Assembly: GCF_003597675.1 (NCBI RefSeq)
Contig: NZ_CP030827.1
Location: forward strand, 3,469,501 to 3,533,500
Direction: 5' to 3'
Source of the DNA: Neorhizobium sp. NCHU2750
GTDB taxonomy: Bacteria; Pseudomonadota; Alphaproteobacteria; Rhizobiales; Rhizobiaceae
DNA length: 64,000 bases
Shown here: in pieces, positions 37,851-47,116 of the stretch
Layout of the letters: each line of letters begins with the position of its first letter
Numbering within the stretch: the first letter of the stretch is position 1
Translations under genes and position numbers: made by a program
The notes under the pieces: model-generated
Told to the model about the DNA's origin: nothing
The model's input: the letters and a program-made list of their open reading frames with translations, nothing else
The model's database searches: none

Positions 37851-38095
37851 CCTCCCCTCATGAGAGCCTCTACGATCTCAGAGGCCTCAAATGCCCGCTG
37901 CCGGTCCTGAAGACCCGACGCCGGTTAAAGACCATGATGACCGGCGATTGCCTGACCATCGACACCAGCGATCCGCTGGCGGCGATCGACATCCCGCATT
38001 TGTGCAATCAGGACGGCCATACGCTGCTCAGCACAGAGAAGACCGTGAACGGCCACCGCTTCGTCATCCGCAAGGGCCAGACAGCCGAAATCTGA
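37847..38095 (+). CDS. TusA-like sulfurtransferase
   Basis: An 82-residue TusA/YeeD/SirA-fold protein. DLRGLKCPLPVLKTRR carries the family's Cys-Pro active-site motif. These proteins relay persulfide sulfur, for tRNA thiolation or other pathways. It begins with GTG at 37847, overlapping the stop of the preceding gene (GTGA), so it is translationally coupled to the transpeptidase gene. Confidence 0.88.
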   Translation: MTSPHESLYDLRGLKCPLPVLKTRRRLKTMMTGDCLTIDTSDPLAAIDIPHLCNQDGHTLLSTEKTVNGHRFVIRKGQTAEI

Positions 38096-38098
38096 CGA

Positions 38099-39298
38099 TC
38101 ACCGGCTGAAGCCGGGCACCGCGAGCGGATTGTCCTCCAGCGCAGCCCGGTCCGGCCGGTCGAGCCGCGGTTCGCCGGTGAAGGCGGCAAACAGGTCGGC
38201 AACGAATTCTTCCGACAGGCCCTTGGTGATCAGCACCATGCGGGTCTTCTGATCGGAACCTTGCGGCCAACGCGGCAGGCGTTGCGGCGGATGGAAGATC
38301 GCCTGTACCCCATGCAGCACAAGCGGGCGCTCCGGATTGTCGGAGAGCTTGACGACCGCCTTCATCCGCAAAAGCTTCTCGCCATGGGCCGAGCGCAGCA
38401 GATCGACGAACATGTCGATCGCCATCGGATCGATCGGCCTTTCATGGATGATCGAAAACGAGCGAATGTCGTTGCCATGGCGGTTCACGTCATGATGATG
38501 ATGGTGACCATGCGAATGGCCGGCGTGATCGTGACCATCATGATGATGGTGATGCTGATGGTCGTGCGCATGGTCATGATGATGGCCGTGGTGATGATCA
38601 TGATGATGATCATCGTCGGCCGCCATCTCGTCGCGCAGCCAGCGATCCACATCGGCGATTTTCGTTGCCGGATCGTAGAGCCCGTTGGCAAGCACCGACA
38701 GGCTGCCGGCCTCGGCGCTATCGCCATCGACGAGAGGCGCACGCGGATTGAGTGCCGCAAGCTTGGCCCTGAGCACGGAGAGCTGCGCCGCATCGGCGAG
38801 CGTCTGTTTCGACAGGATCAACCGGTCGGCGACGGCAACCTGCTTGACCGCCTCCTGATGCGCGTCAAGCGTCGCCAGACCGTTGACCGCATCGACGACG
38901 GTTACGACGCCTTCAAGGTCGAAATTCTGCGCGATGACCGGATTGCCCATCACCGACTGCATGACCGGAGCCGGATCGGCGAGCCCCGTCGTCTCGATGA
39001 CGACCCGCGTCACCGGCTTGGCGCGACCCGTCTGGATCGCATCGATCATCGAGGCAAGCGTATCGACCAGCTCGCCCCGCACCGTGCAGCACAGGCAGCC
39101 ATTCGACAACTCGATCATCGAATCGCCCGAGGATTCGACGAGCAGGTTGTCGATACCCACCTCGCCGAACTCGTTGATGATCACTGCGATGTCACGCGCC
39201 GCCGGATCCTGCAGCATGCGGTTCAGCAATGTCGATTTTCCCGCACCGAGAAAGCCGGTGATGATCGAGACCGGGATCCGTTCAGCCGCTATCGGCAT
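38099..39298 (-). CDS. CobW/COG0523 GTPase, His-rich
   Basis: A 399-residue P-loop GTPase of the CobW/ZNG/YjiA group. GFLGAGKST is the P-loop, the GCLCC metal motif follows, and the C-terminal CobW_C domain is complete. Between them, about residues 240-285, is a very His-rich stretch, with dozens of His and Asp, typical of zinc- or cobalt-binding metallochaperones. The pathway partner is uncertain; cobST 9 kb away and zinc homeostasis are both plausible. It lies 13 nt downstream of the carboxypeptidase gene. Confidence 0.92.
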   Translation of the reverse strand: MPIAAERIPVSIITGFLGAGKSTLLNRMLQDPAARDIAVIINEFGEVGIDNLLVESSGDSMIELSNGCLCCTVRGELVDTLASMIDAIQTGRAKPVTRVVIETTGLADPAPVMQSVMGNPVIAQNFDLEGVVTVVDAVNGLATLDAHQEAVKQVAVADRLILSKQTLADAAQLSVLRAKLAALNPRAPLVDGDSAEAGSLSVLANGLYDPATKIADVDRWLRDEMAADDDHHHDHHHGHHHDHAHDHQHHHHHDGHDHAGHSHGHHHHHDVNRHGNDIRSFSIIHERPIDPMAIDMFVDLLRSAHGEKLLRMKAVVKLSDNPERPLVLHGVQAIFHPPQRLPRWPQGSDQKTRMVLITKGLSEEFVADLFAAFTGEPRLDRPDRAALEDNPLAVPGFSR

Positions 39299-39311
39299 GG
39301 TGAGATCGTCC

Positions 39312-40466
39312 TTATGGGTTGGCGGCCGGCCTGACGACCGGCCTCGGCACCGCCGCACCCTTGGCAGGCGCCTTGGCCTCGCCCTTCTTCGGCGCAGTCT
39401 TCTTCACCTTCGGCGGCGGAGGAGGAACTTCACCGCCGGTGATCGGATAGACGGCCACATATTGCGGCGGATGATCCATCTCGTGAATATAGGGCGAATG
39501 CTGGATCGTGCGGCCGGCATCGTCGCGCGTCTCGCTGCGGATTTTGGCGGCCTTCGGATTGCAGATCTCGGCACTGACGTCGTTGACCTCGGACGTATCG
39601 CCCGACACCGGCAGCGAGGCAAGCGGCACGCCCTGGTTCGGCGCCGAGGTCAGCCCCTGCTGCAAAAGGTTTGCCGTGTCGTCGGCACGCCCGGCAAGGC
39701 TGTCGGAGCCGAGCACGACCGAAATGACGCTGCGGTTGCCGCGCGTGGCGGATCCGATCTGGTTGAAGCCCGAGGCGCAGATGAAGCCGGTCTTCATGCC
39801 GGTCGCGCCGTCGAAGCGGCCGATCAGGGTATTGTAGTTGTGATACTGGCGCTTGCCGGTATCGATGCCCTCGATGGTGAAATAGCCCATATATTCGGGG
39901 AAGTCGCGACGCAGCCGCAGCGTCAGCACCGCAAGGTCACGCGCCGTCGTATACTGGCCCTTGCCGGGCAGACCGTTCGGGTTGATGTAATGCGTCGAGG
40001 TCATGCCGAGCCTGGCGGCTTCCGCATTCATCATGGCAACGAAATTGTCCATCGAACCGCCGACGGTTTCACCCACGGCATAGGCCATGTCGTTGGCGGA
40101 CTTTACCAGCATCATCTTCAGCGCGTTGTCGAGCGTCATCGTCGTGCCGACGCTGAAATTCATGTTGCTCGGCGGCTGCGACACCGCCCTCTGGCTCATC
40201 GTCACCACGCTGTCGAGCTTGATGCGGCCGCTCTTCAACGCGTCGAAGGTCACATAGGTCGTCATCAGCTTGGTCAGCGATGCACCATACCATTTCAGGA
40301 AGGCATCCTGCTGGGCGATCACCCGACCGGTATTCGAATCGACGATGATTTTCGGATTTGCGGAAGCCGCGCCTGCAAAGGCCAGAGTGGCGGACAAGAC
40401 TGCGGCGGAAGCCAGGCGGGTGGACCGGCCGGCACGGAAAAGAGAAAACGGCAAGATTGTCCTCAT
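39312..40466 (-). CDS. D-alanyl-D-alanine carboxypeptidase
   Basis: A 384-residue penicillin-binding protein of the S11 family. After a signal peptide (LASAAVLSATLAFAGAASA), the active-site SxxK is SLTK, the SxN motif is KSANDM and the KTG motif is MKTGF. It trims the terminal D-Ala from peptidoglycan stem peptides in the periplasm. The C-terminal 60 residues are Pro/Lys-rich, without an obvious amphipathic anchor. ATG 40466 was chosen; an in-frame ATG at 40493 adds nine residues. Confidence 0.94.
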   Translation of the reverse strand: MRTILPFSLFRAGRSTRLASAAVLSATLAFAGAASANPKIIVDSNTGRVIAQQDAFLKWYGASLTKLMTTYVTFDALKSGRIKLDSVVTMSQRAVSQPPSNMNFSVGTTMTLDNALKMMLVKSANDMAYAVGETVGGSMDNFVAMMNAEAARLGMTSTHYINPNGLPGKGQYTTARDLAVLTLRLRRDFPEYMGYFTIEGIDTGKRQYHNYNTLIGRFDGATGMKTGFICASGFNQIGSATRGNRSVISVVLGSDSLAGRADDTANLLQQGLTSAPNQGVPLASLPVSGDTSEVNDVSAEICNPKAAKIRSETRDDAGRTIQHSPYIHEMDHPPQYVAVYPITGGEVPPPPPKVKKTAPKKGEAKAPAKGAAVPRPVVRPAANP

Positions 40467-40716
40467 GATTGCGGCGTTAAGCACGCGGCGCATAGACGCC
40501 CTCTATGACCAAGGAATGGCAAAGAAGATTGATTACGTCAATCACCGGAGGCACTATCACCGGTGGAGGGGATACATAACCGCGTGAAGCCGGCCACATC
40601 GGGCAGCAATGTGAGATGGCCTCGCGTCTGGTCACACGAAGAAACATGAAGAGGAGCATTGACGGCCGGTGCGTTTTGGCCGGAAATGCTCTGGACGTTG
40701 AAGGAAAGAGACACGA

Positions 40717-41880
40717 ATGCCCATATTGAACCGCGCAGCCGAGCTTCAGGGCGAAGTGACGGGCTGGCGACGATTTCTGCATCAGCATCCCGAAATTCTT
40801 TATGAGGTCCATGACACGGCAGCCTTCGTCGCAGAGAAACTGCGCGAATTCGGCGTCGACGAGGTGGTCACTGGCATCGGCCGAACCGGCGTCGTCGGTA
40901 TCATCCGCGGCAAGGGGGAAGGCACCCGCACGATCGGCATGCGCGCCGATATGGATGCGCTTCCGCTGACCGAGGTGACCGGCAAGGATTATGCGTCCAA
41001 GACACCGGGGGCCATGCATGCCTGCGGCCACGATGGCCACACCTCGATGCTTCTCGGCGCTGCCAAATATCTTGCCGAAACCCGCAATTTCAACGGCACG
41101 GTGGCCGTCATTTTCCAGCCGGCCGAAGAAGGCGGCGCTGGTGCGCTCGCCATGGTCGAGGACGGCATGATGGAGCGCTTCGGCATCGAAGAAGTCTATG
41201 GCATGCACAATATGCCCGGGATTCCGCTCGGCCGGTTCGCCATCCGCAAGGGCGGCATCATGGCAGCCCCCGACCGCTTCACCATCACCATCAAGGGCCG
41301 CGGCGGCCACGCCGCCCAGCCGCACAAGACGATCGATCCGATCTTCATCGGCTCGCAGCTCGTCGGCAGCCTGCAGGCTATCGCCGCCCGCAATGCCGAT
41401 CCCGTCCAGTCGGTGGTCATATCGGTCACCCGCTTCGATGCCGGCACCACCCACAACATCATCCCCGATACGGCAACGATCATGGGCACGGTGCGCACGC
41501 TGAGCGAAGATACCCGCGACCTTGCCGAAAACCGTATCCGCCAGATCGTCGACGGCCTCGTCGGCGCCCACGGCGCGGAGGCTGATATCGACTATTACCG
41601 GCAATGCCCCGTCACCTCCAACCATGACCGCGAGACCGACCACGCGATCGAAGCCGCAACCGAGATCGTCGGCACCCCGAATGTCGATCCGAATGTCGAC
41701 CCGACCATGGCCGGCGAGGATTTTGCTTATATGCTGAAGAGCCGCCCCGGCGCCTTCATCTTCATCGGCAATGGCGAAACCGCCCCGCTGCACAATCCCC
41801 GCTACGACTTCGACGACGAAGCGATTGCCTTCGGCATTTCCTACTGGGTACGGCTCGCCGAAAAACGCCTGTCGGAATAG
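40717..41880 (+). CDS. M20 family amidohydrolase/peptidase
   Basis: A 387-residue dinuclear-metal amidohydrolase of the hippurate hydrolase/N-acyl-amino-acid type. Metal ligands sit in HACGHDGHT and the catalytic Glu in FQPAEEGGAGA; GHAAQPHKTIDPI is the M20 dimerisation domain motif. It releases amino acids or indole-acetate-like products from amide conjugates in the cytosol; the substrate cannot be told. AAGGAAAGAG precedes ATG 40717. A GC hairpin (41896-41919) follows the stop. Confidence 0.92.
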   Translation: MPILNRAAELQGEVTGWRRFLHQHPEILYEVHDTAAFVAEKLREFGVDEVVTGIGRTGVVGIIRGKGEGTRTIGMRADMDALPLTEVTGKDYASKTPGAMHACGHDGHTSMLLGAAKYLAETRNFNGTVAVIFQPAEEGGAGALAMVEDGMMERFGIEEVYGMHNMPGIPLGRFAIRKGGIMAAPDRFTITIKGRGGHAAQPHKTIDPIFIGSQLVGSLQAIAARNADPVQSVVISVTRFDAGTTHNIIPDTATIMGTVRTLSEDTRDLAENRIRQIVDGLVGAHGAEADIDYYRQCPVTSNHDRETDHAIEAATEIVGTPNVDPNVDPTMAGEDFAYMLKSRPGAFIFIGNGETAPLHNPRYDFDDEAIAFGISYWVRLAEKRLSE

Positions 41881-42036
41881 GCCTTGAGCAACCTCCCGGA
41901 GGCGGCGTGCTGCCTCCGGACCGTTCAAGCGCAAAAAGCCAAGGCCTTGGACAAACAGGGCAAGCCGAAAGATCGCCATGCGACCCAGAAAAAGGCTTGG
42001 CTAATCCAGGCGGCTTTTGTATGGGTTGCGATAAGT

Positions 42037-42113
42037 GGTCCCATAGCTCAGTAGGATAGAGCGCAGGATTCCTAATCCTGAGGCCGATGGTTCGAATCCA
42101 TCTGGGATCACCA
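42037..42113 (+). tRNA. tRNA-Arg (anticodon CCU)
   Basis: The 77-nt cloverleaf is clear: acceptor GGTCCCA pairs with TGGGATC, the anticodon arm is CAGGATT-CCT-AATCCTG, the T-arm loop is TTCGAATCC, and CCA is encoded. It reads AGG codons. Confidence 0.96.
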
Positions 42114-42288
42114 CCGTTCCTCGAAATGATCAAAGGTTGCGCTTCAGGCTAAGGCTTGGCTATCCACGCGCGTGGGGCAACGAGGATGGGGCGATGCGCT
42201 TCCGAGTTTGCAGCGCTGACAGTTTCACCACGATTGACGTTTTTGCTTTACAGCAAGACAAAATCTGGTAACTCCCGCATTTGAGAGT

Positions 42289-42364
<76 letters not shown>

Positions 42365-42498
42365 CTCATTTTCCAGCCTTTTCACCTTTGCCCGGCCTGC
42401 GCATTTTTTGCCCGGCGCGATAGAGACAGAAGCCTGCGCGAAATCGCTGAAGTCGCCGTTCTTCCCATCCGCCCAACGCCATGCCGTATCGGACGCGA

Positions 42499-42807
42499 CT
42501 AGACCTTGGCGCGTCGCATCAACTCGTCCAGCGCCTCGCCGTAAGACATGCCGGTATCGTTGCAGAAGGTCTTGAAGCGGTTGATCACGTCGATGGGCGC
42601 ACGCACGAAGGCCTGATCGAAGGGCTGTGACGGTTTGCGGACGCGCGCCACACGCTCAACCACTTCCCGGCTTTTGAACCCCGCCCGTTCTGCGGCCCTA
42701 TCGCCGAGATCGTCTCTGTCGTTGGCGTCCTGGGCGCCGTCTCGCGGCGAGAACTTCGATACGTCGAGACGCTTGTCGTCCTGGCCAAACCCGAAATCCC
42801 TTGCCAT
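42499..42807 (-). CDS. Small partition-associated protein
   Basis: A 102-residue product ([17 protein letters not shown]...) with an Arg-rich middle and a C-terminal helical segment (RAPIDVINRFKTFCNDTGMSYGEALDELMRR) resembling a ribbon-helix-helix or CopG-type DNA-binding domain. Its ATG overlaps the ParA-like stop by one base (TGATG), so the two are coupled. The arrangement suggests the DNA-binding partner of the ATPase. Confidence 0.75.
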   Translation of the reverse strand: MARDFGFGQDDKRLDVSKFSPRDGAQDANDRDDLGDRAAERAGFKSREVVERVARVRKPSQPFDQAFVRAPIDVINRFKTFCNDTGMSYGEALDELMRRAKV

Positions 42808-43490
42808 CAGGCCGCCCTTTCATCCTTCAGTGTCTGAAGCAGTTCCAGCACTTCGCCGGTCAACTGCATCGCGTTTTCGATCGCAGCCGGCACGCCGTTG
42901 ATTGCCGTCTGACTGAGTTCCTGCAGCGCAAGTCGCTCCATGAACATGGCGTTATAGGCTTCCCTTCGGTGCAGATGAGTACCAAGCACCGGCAGGCCGC
43001 TCTTGCGCATCTGCTGGCTGATTTCCCGCTCGATCCGGCGCACGAAGGGCGGCGGGCTGGTCCGGTTGAAGGACAGTGCGAAATTCAGCGGCCGACCGAC
43101 ATCCGCCTCGCTTTCCCGGACAAGGCTGACCGCACGTGCCGCCTGCTGCGCATCAAGGGCGCTTCCGGCAAGCGGGATCAAGGTCAGGTCACTGCGGATG
43201 ATCGCCCGTGATGTCAGGCGGCTGGCCGTACCTTCAAGGTCGATGAAGACGAACTGCGCCTGCGAAGCCGTTTCGTTGATCAGGTCACGAATATTGGCTT
43301 CCGTGGCGTCGCTGCGAACCTTGAGCGGCAGCGTGCTTTTGCCGGACCGCCAGTCCGTGATCGGCCTGTTCGGATCGGCGTCGATGATGATGACCGAGGC
43401 CCCCGACTGCACCAGGCATGTCGCGATCGTCAGCAATGTCGTCGACTTCCCGGCGCCCCCCTTCGGGTTGGCTGCGCAGATGACAGGCAT
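42807..43490 (-). CDS. ParA-like ATPase (VirC1-type)
   Basis: A 227-residue deviant Walker ATPase. The P-loop is PKGGAGKST, followed by the switch [12 protein letters not shown] and the [11 protein letters not shown] segment. This short, ParB-less form resembles plasmid and island partition ATPases of rhizobia (VirC1/ParA group). ATG 43490 follows GGAGAACGAT. It is coupled to a small putative DNA-binding partner and preceded by a palindrome-rich, AT-rich leader. No replication gene is near, so it probably belongs to an island remnant or has a chromosomal role. Confidence 0.88.
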   Translation of the reverse strand: MPVICAANPKGGAGKSTTLLTIATCLVQSGASVIIIDADPNRPITDWRSGKSTLPLKVRSDATEANIRDLINETASQAQFVFIDLEGTASRLTSRAIIRSDLTLIPLAGSALDAQQAARAVSLVRESEADVGRPLNFALSFNRTSPPPFVRRIEREISQQMRKSGLPVLGTHLHRREAYNAMFMERLALQELSQTAINGVPAAIENAMQLTGEVLELLQTLKDERAA

Positions 43491-43530
43491 ATCGTTCTCC
43501 AACCTGTGAAACTGGTTCCATCTAGCATAA

Positions 43531-43650
43531 ATGAAAGCATGCAGGCAATCCTGCATTCAAGCAAGCTACCATCATTGCATGATCGCATTCTTGCGATCTT
43601 GATATCAACAATGATTGCATGCATGACATCAAGAAATCACGCATGCAAAA
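43531..43650. repeat. GCATGC-type palindromes upstream of parA-like gene
   Basis: This 120-bp AT-rich stretch holds repeated GCATGC (43537, 43617, 43641), a GCATGA variant near 43577, GATCGCATTCTTGCGATC (an inverted repeat at 43581-43598) and the palindrome TTGATATCAA (43599-43608). Such clusters are typical of partition centromeres (parS/parC) or autoregulatory operators. Confidence 0.6.
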
Positions 43651-43964
43651 AATTTTCATTTACCAATAACTATAGCAAAAACAGCATCTTAGAAAGGAAA
43701 GAACAGCCCAACACTCGAGACGAAACCGGTTGCATCGCGGAAGAGCGACGACTGGCAGGATCTATTCTGCTCAACCAAGGGCCATGACGCCAGGGAAGGA
43801 TGCGGGATCGGTCCACATGCCGGCCATTGCTGCCGACATGCGAGAGCCTCGTACATCAGGGACGGCGGCCTGCATTGCCGCAGGCTAAGAACAACCTCTG
43901 GCCTATTACCTCGCACCGACGCTGGCACGAAGCGTATTGTCGGAAGGCATGGACCCGCGACGCC
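43651..43964. other. Intergenic, no gene recognised
   Basis: About 310 bp between the palindrome cluster and the small membrane gene. Short ORFs in several frames have no ribosome site or recognisable family. GC is mixed. No tRNA, terminator or inverted-repeat pair of note was seen. Confidence 0.5.
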
Positions 43965-44117
43965 TTACGGCAGGATCGGTGATTGCGACGGGTGCTTGAT
44001 CGAACTGGTAAACATCGGGTCGACCGTCTGCAGGCGGTCCCAGGAAACCGAGACGCCGAACAGCAAGATTGCGATGATCGGTATAACAAGAAGCACGACG
44101 CCGCCGCTGATGCGCAT
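43965..44117 (-). CDS. Small membrane protein (50 aa)
   Basis: From ATG 44117, with GGAG seven bases upstream, the product is 50 residues: a transmembrane helix (GGVVLLVIPIIAILLFGVSV) and a polar tail. It is preceded at 44168-44182 by a perfect CtrA-type site, TTAA-N7-TTAA, so cell-cycle control is likely. Function unknown; a Flp-pilin-like or divisome accessory role is only a guess. The open frame upstream to 44324 is not supported by a ribosome site. Confidence 0.6.
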   Translation of the reverse strand: MRISGGVVLLVIPIIAILLFGVSVSWDRLQTVDPMFTSSIKHPSQSPILP

Positions 44118-44167
44118 GACCAACTCCAAAACTACATAGTCATGGCCGAGACCTTGTGCGCAGCAGC

Positions 44168-44182
44168 TTAACGGTTGGTTAA
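44168..44182. promoter_or_regulatory. CtrA-type binding site
   Basis: TTAA-CGGTTGG-TTAA matches the CtrA consensus TTAA-N7-TTAA exactly. It lies 51-65 nt upstream of the small membrane protein start codon (44117, minus strand). Confidence 0.6.
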
Positions 44183-44345
44183 TTTGTGCCAGTTTTACAC
44201 AACCGGGAAACGTATCCACAGCACGATTCTGGAAGGCACATGATTCGGCGAGAAGGGCCGAAAAATCGCCCCAATCCTCTCCCCCGCCGCGGCAACGTTC
44301 AAATCGGTGCCGGAATGAGGCCATTTCAAGGGCTTGGAGCGACCG

Positions 44346-46268
44346 TCAGTCCAATAGCGCACGCACGCGCACCGCGAGTTCCCGCGCCGTATAGGGCTTC
44401 TTCAGCCAGCTGCCCGAAAGCGCCAGCTCGCGCCCCGCAATCGCCGGTTCGGCATAGCCGGAGGTGAACAGAACCGGGATATGCGGCCGCTCGGAACGTA
44501 CCCTGTTTGCCAGTTCGTCGCCTGTCAGACCACCGGGCATGACGACATCGGTAAACAGCAAGGCGATATCGTCATGGCGATCGAGCTGCGAAAGCGCCTC
44601 ATTTCCGTTTTCAGCCTCGATCACCTCGTAACCGAAACTCGTCAGCCTGGAGACCGTCACCCGTCGCACCCGCGGATCGTCCTCGACCACCAGGATCTTC
44701 TCGCGCCCGCCGGGCAGCGGGCTGGAGACCTGGGCGCCGCCGCCATCGGCATGGCTGATATCGATCTTCCGCCTGGCGGCCGGCAGAAACATCCTCACCG
44801 ACGTGCCCTGGCCGATCTCGCTATAGAGCTGGATATTGCCGCCCGATTGCTTGACGAAACCATAGACCATGCTGAGGCCGAGCCCCGTGCCGGCACTCAC
44901 ACCCTTGGTCGTGAAGAACGGTTCGAACGCCTTCTCCTTCACCTCCGGGCTCATGCCGCTGCCCGTATCGGTGACAGCGACGAGAACGAACTCACCGGTG
45001 CGCATGTTGGAATACATCTGCGCATAATCGACATCGAGCTTGATGTGAGAAATCTCGACGGTCAGCTTGCCGCCGCGCGGCATTGCATCGCGCGCATTGA
45101 TGACGAGATTGAGAATGGCATTCTGCAACTGCGAAGCATCGACCAGCGCCTCGTTGGGCGCGCCGGCGATCACTGTCTTGAACTCGATCGCCTCACCAAG
45201 GGTGCGCCGCATCAGGTCGGAAAAACTGGAAACGAGCTGCCCGACATCGACGAGCTGATTGTTGAGCGGCTGCCGTCGGCCGAAGGCGAGAAGCTGGCCG
45301 GTCAGCTTGGCACCATCATCGGCCGCCGCCTGCGCCTCCTGGAGCAAGACCTTGAGGTTCGGATCCTCAAGCCGGTATTCCATCATTTCCAGATTGCCGC
45401 TGATAACGGTGAGCAGGTTGTTGAAGTCATGCGCCAATCCCCCGGTCAGCTGACCGATGGCCTCCATTTTCTGGGATTGGCGCAACTCCTCCTCGATCTT
45501 GTGGCGGCTCGTCAGGTCGCGGATGAAACCGGTGAAGATCCGCTTTCCGCCGCTTCGCGCCTCGCCGACGGCAAGTTCCATCGGAAACGTCGTGCCATCC
45601 TTGCGCAGCCCGGTGACCACGCGGCCATAGCCGATGATCCGGCGCTCGCCGGTTTCCATATAGCGGGAAATATAGCCGTCATGCGCATTGCGGTCGGGAT
45701 TAGGCATCAGCATGCGGACATTCTTGCCGCAAACCTCGGCCTCGCTGTACCCGAACAGGCGCTCCGCCGCGACACTGAACGAGGTGATGATACCCGCCTC
45801 ATCAATGACGATGGTCGATTCCGGCACGGTATCGAGAATGGAGCGTAGATGCGCCTCCCGTTCCGCCAGATCGTTCTGTACCCGTTTCATCTCGGTCACG
45901 TCGTTGTTGGTCTGGATAATGATGGGCAAGCCATCAACCGAAAGGGCAACGGCAACCCAGCGTGTCGCGACAAAGACCTGATGGCCGTCGCGACTGCGAT
46001 GTTCTACTTCCCCTTCCCAGGAATGATGCTCCGCCACGCGCTGGCGTATCTCGTCCAGCGGAACGGGAAACCGCGTCTGCAGCAGCCGGTGGACCGACTG
46101 GCCAATCGCCTCCTGGCGTGACCAACCGTAAAGCCTCTCACAGCCGCTGCTCCAGCGAATGATCGTCCCCTCGCCGCTGTGAACGAGCACATTGGCGTCA
46201 TCCAGCAAGTGAAGGACGGAATCCAGCTCAGCCTGGGTCGTCAGCGTGCTTCTTATTTTCTCAGGCAT
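44346..46268 (-). CDS. fixL: Hybrid FixL-type oxygen-sensing histidine kinase
   Basis: A 640-residue soluble hybrid kinase. PAS1 spans about residues 13-130. PAS2 (about 140-255) is FixL-like: [20 protein letters not shown], then [20 protein letters not shown]. The haem-ligand His is H196 and the ligand-sensing Arg R216, 20 residues apart as in FixL. Then come HisKA with H280 (GGLAHDFNN), the HATPase (NARDAMP, GTGLGLS) and a C-terminal receiver with D574 ([10 protein letters not shown]). The fused receiver is the hFixL arrangement of Rhizobium etli. It starts at ATG 46268, 18 nt after fixK, so a fixK-fixL operon is likely. Confidence 0.9.
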   Translation of the reverse strand: MPEKIRSTLTTQAELDSVLHLLDDANVLVHSGEGTIIRWSSGCERLYGWSRQEAIGQSVHRLLQTRFPVPLDEIRQRVAEHHSWEGEVEHRSRDGHQVFVATRWVAVALSVDGLPIIIQTNNDVTEMKRVQNDLAEREAHLRSILDTVPESTIVIDEAGIITSFSVAAERLFGYSEAEVCGKNVRMLMPNPDRNAHDGYISRYMETGERRIIGYGRVVTGLRKDGTTFPMELAVGEARSGGKRIFTGFIRDLTSRHKIEEELRQSQKMEAIGQLTGGLAHDFNNLLTVISGNLEMMEYRLEDPNLKVLLQEAQAAADDGAKLTGQLLAFGRRQPLNNQLVDVGQLVSSFSDLMRRTLGEAIEFKTVIAGAPNEALVDASQLQNAILNLVINARDAMPRGGKLTVEISHIKLDVDYAQMYSNMRTGEFVLVAVTDTGSGMSPEVKEKAFEPFFTTKGVSAGTGLGLSMVYGFVKQSGGNIQLYSEIGQGTSVRMFLPAARRKIDISHADGGGAQVSSPLPGGREKILVVEDDPRVRRVTVSRLTSFGYEVIEAENGNEALSQLDRHDDIALLFTDVVMPGGLTGDELANRVRSERPHIPVLFTSGYAEPAIAGRELALSGSWLKKPYTARELAVRVRALLD

Positions 46269-46286
46269 CAAAATTCCTGGCTGCGG

Positions 46287-47030
46287 TTAGTGGTGGCGAC
46301 GTTCGTCAGCCGAAACCATCGGCTCCCCCCAGCCGTATTCATCGTTGTCTCCGGCCAATTGTGCAAGCGTCATCGGCTTGATGATCTTGACCGAATGGCG
46401 ACCGACGCAGCCAAGCACGCCCTTTGTCGTCAGCTTGGTAATGGTGCGCGAGACCGTCTCGATGGTCAGCCCCAGATAGTCTGCCATGTCCTGGCGGGTC
46501 ATCGGCAACTGCACCATCGACTGAACCCCGGTCTTGGCCGCTGCCCGGCGCAAGTGCTTCAGCAGAAATGTGCAGAGCCGTTCCTCCGCGCTCTTGCACG
46601 ACAGCAGCACCATCTGGTCCTGGGCAGCGGCCATTTCGTCGCATACACGTGCGAAGAGCTGCGGGCGTAGCTCCTCCGATTCCTGGACGGCGGCTTCGAA
46701 AGTGCGACGGGCTAGACGGCGGATCTTCGTTCCGACGATCGCTTCGGCGCTGTAGAGATAATTGCCCTTCAGCGAAACGCCGAGGAGATCGCCTTCGAAG
46801 ACGAAACCGGTAATCACCCGGCGACCGTCAGAAATGATGCGGAATATCCTGAGCGCGCCTTCGGCCACTTCAAACACGTGCTTCGCGTCATCGCCTTCTA
46901 GGAAAAGCGACTGGCCCGGCTGCAGGCATTCGACGGGCTGGCGCGAAAACAGGCCGCTCAACGTTTCCGGTTCGACCTGCGAAAGAAGGTTTGTGGTGCT
47001 GCGTTCGCGATTATAGCTGGTGAGAAACAT
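46287..47030 (-). CDS. fixK: FixK-type Crp/Fnr regulator
   Basis: A 247-residue Crp/Fnr-family activator: N-terminal cyclic-nucleotide-like beta-roll and C-terminal helix-turn-helix RQDMADYLGLTIETVSRTITKL with the E-x-x-S-R recognition residues (E191, S194, R195) that read TTGA half-sites. It lacks the N-terminal Cys cluster of Fnr/FnrN (cysteines only at 35, 130, 145, 153), so it is a FixK that depends on upstream signalling rather than its own Fe-S cluster. ATG 47030 is the likely start; the longer frame crosses the regulatory region. Divergent from fxkR, upstream of fixL. Confidence 0.88.
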   Translation of the reverse strand: MFLTSYNRERSTTNLLSQVEPETLSGLFSRQPVECLQPGQSLFLEGDDAKHVFEVAEGALRIFRIISDGRRVITGFVFEGDLLGVSLKGNYLYSAEAIVGTKIRRLARRTFEAAVQESEELRPQLFARVCDEMAAAQDQMVLLSCKSAEERLCTFLLKHLRRAAAKTGVQSMVQLPMTRQDMADYLGLTIETVSRTITKLTTKGVLGCVGRHSVKIIKPMTLAQLAGDNDEYGWGEPMVSADERRHH

Positions 47031-47116
47031 GTTCGGATCCCCGTCGTTTGATGGGGGTAGTTGACGTGATTGCAGTAACACGCGAATGCTACCGCCGTAA
47101 AAGACGGTTCGAATTG

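Noticed and set aside
38500..38640. ATG/GATGATG tandem repeat as a microsatellite or CRISPR-like array
   Set aside because: It encodes the His/Asp-rich linker of the CobW protein in frame; unit length is irregular and there are no spacers.
40529..40541. TTGA-TTACG-TCAA upstream of the carboxypeptidase gene as a FixK/Fnr box
   Set aside because: The half-sites are five bases apart instead of six, so the dyad is one base short for a Crp/Fnr dimer.
43689..43928. 79-codon minus-strand ORF near the ParA-like gene
   Set aside because: No ribosome site, atypical composition and no recognisable features.
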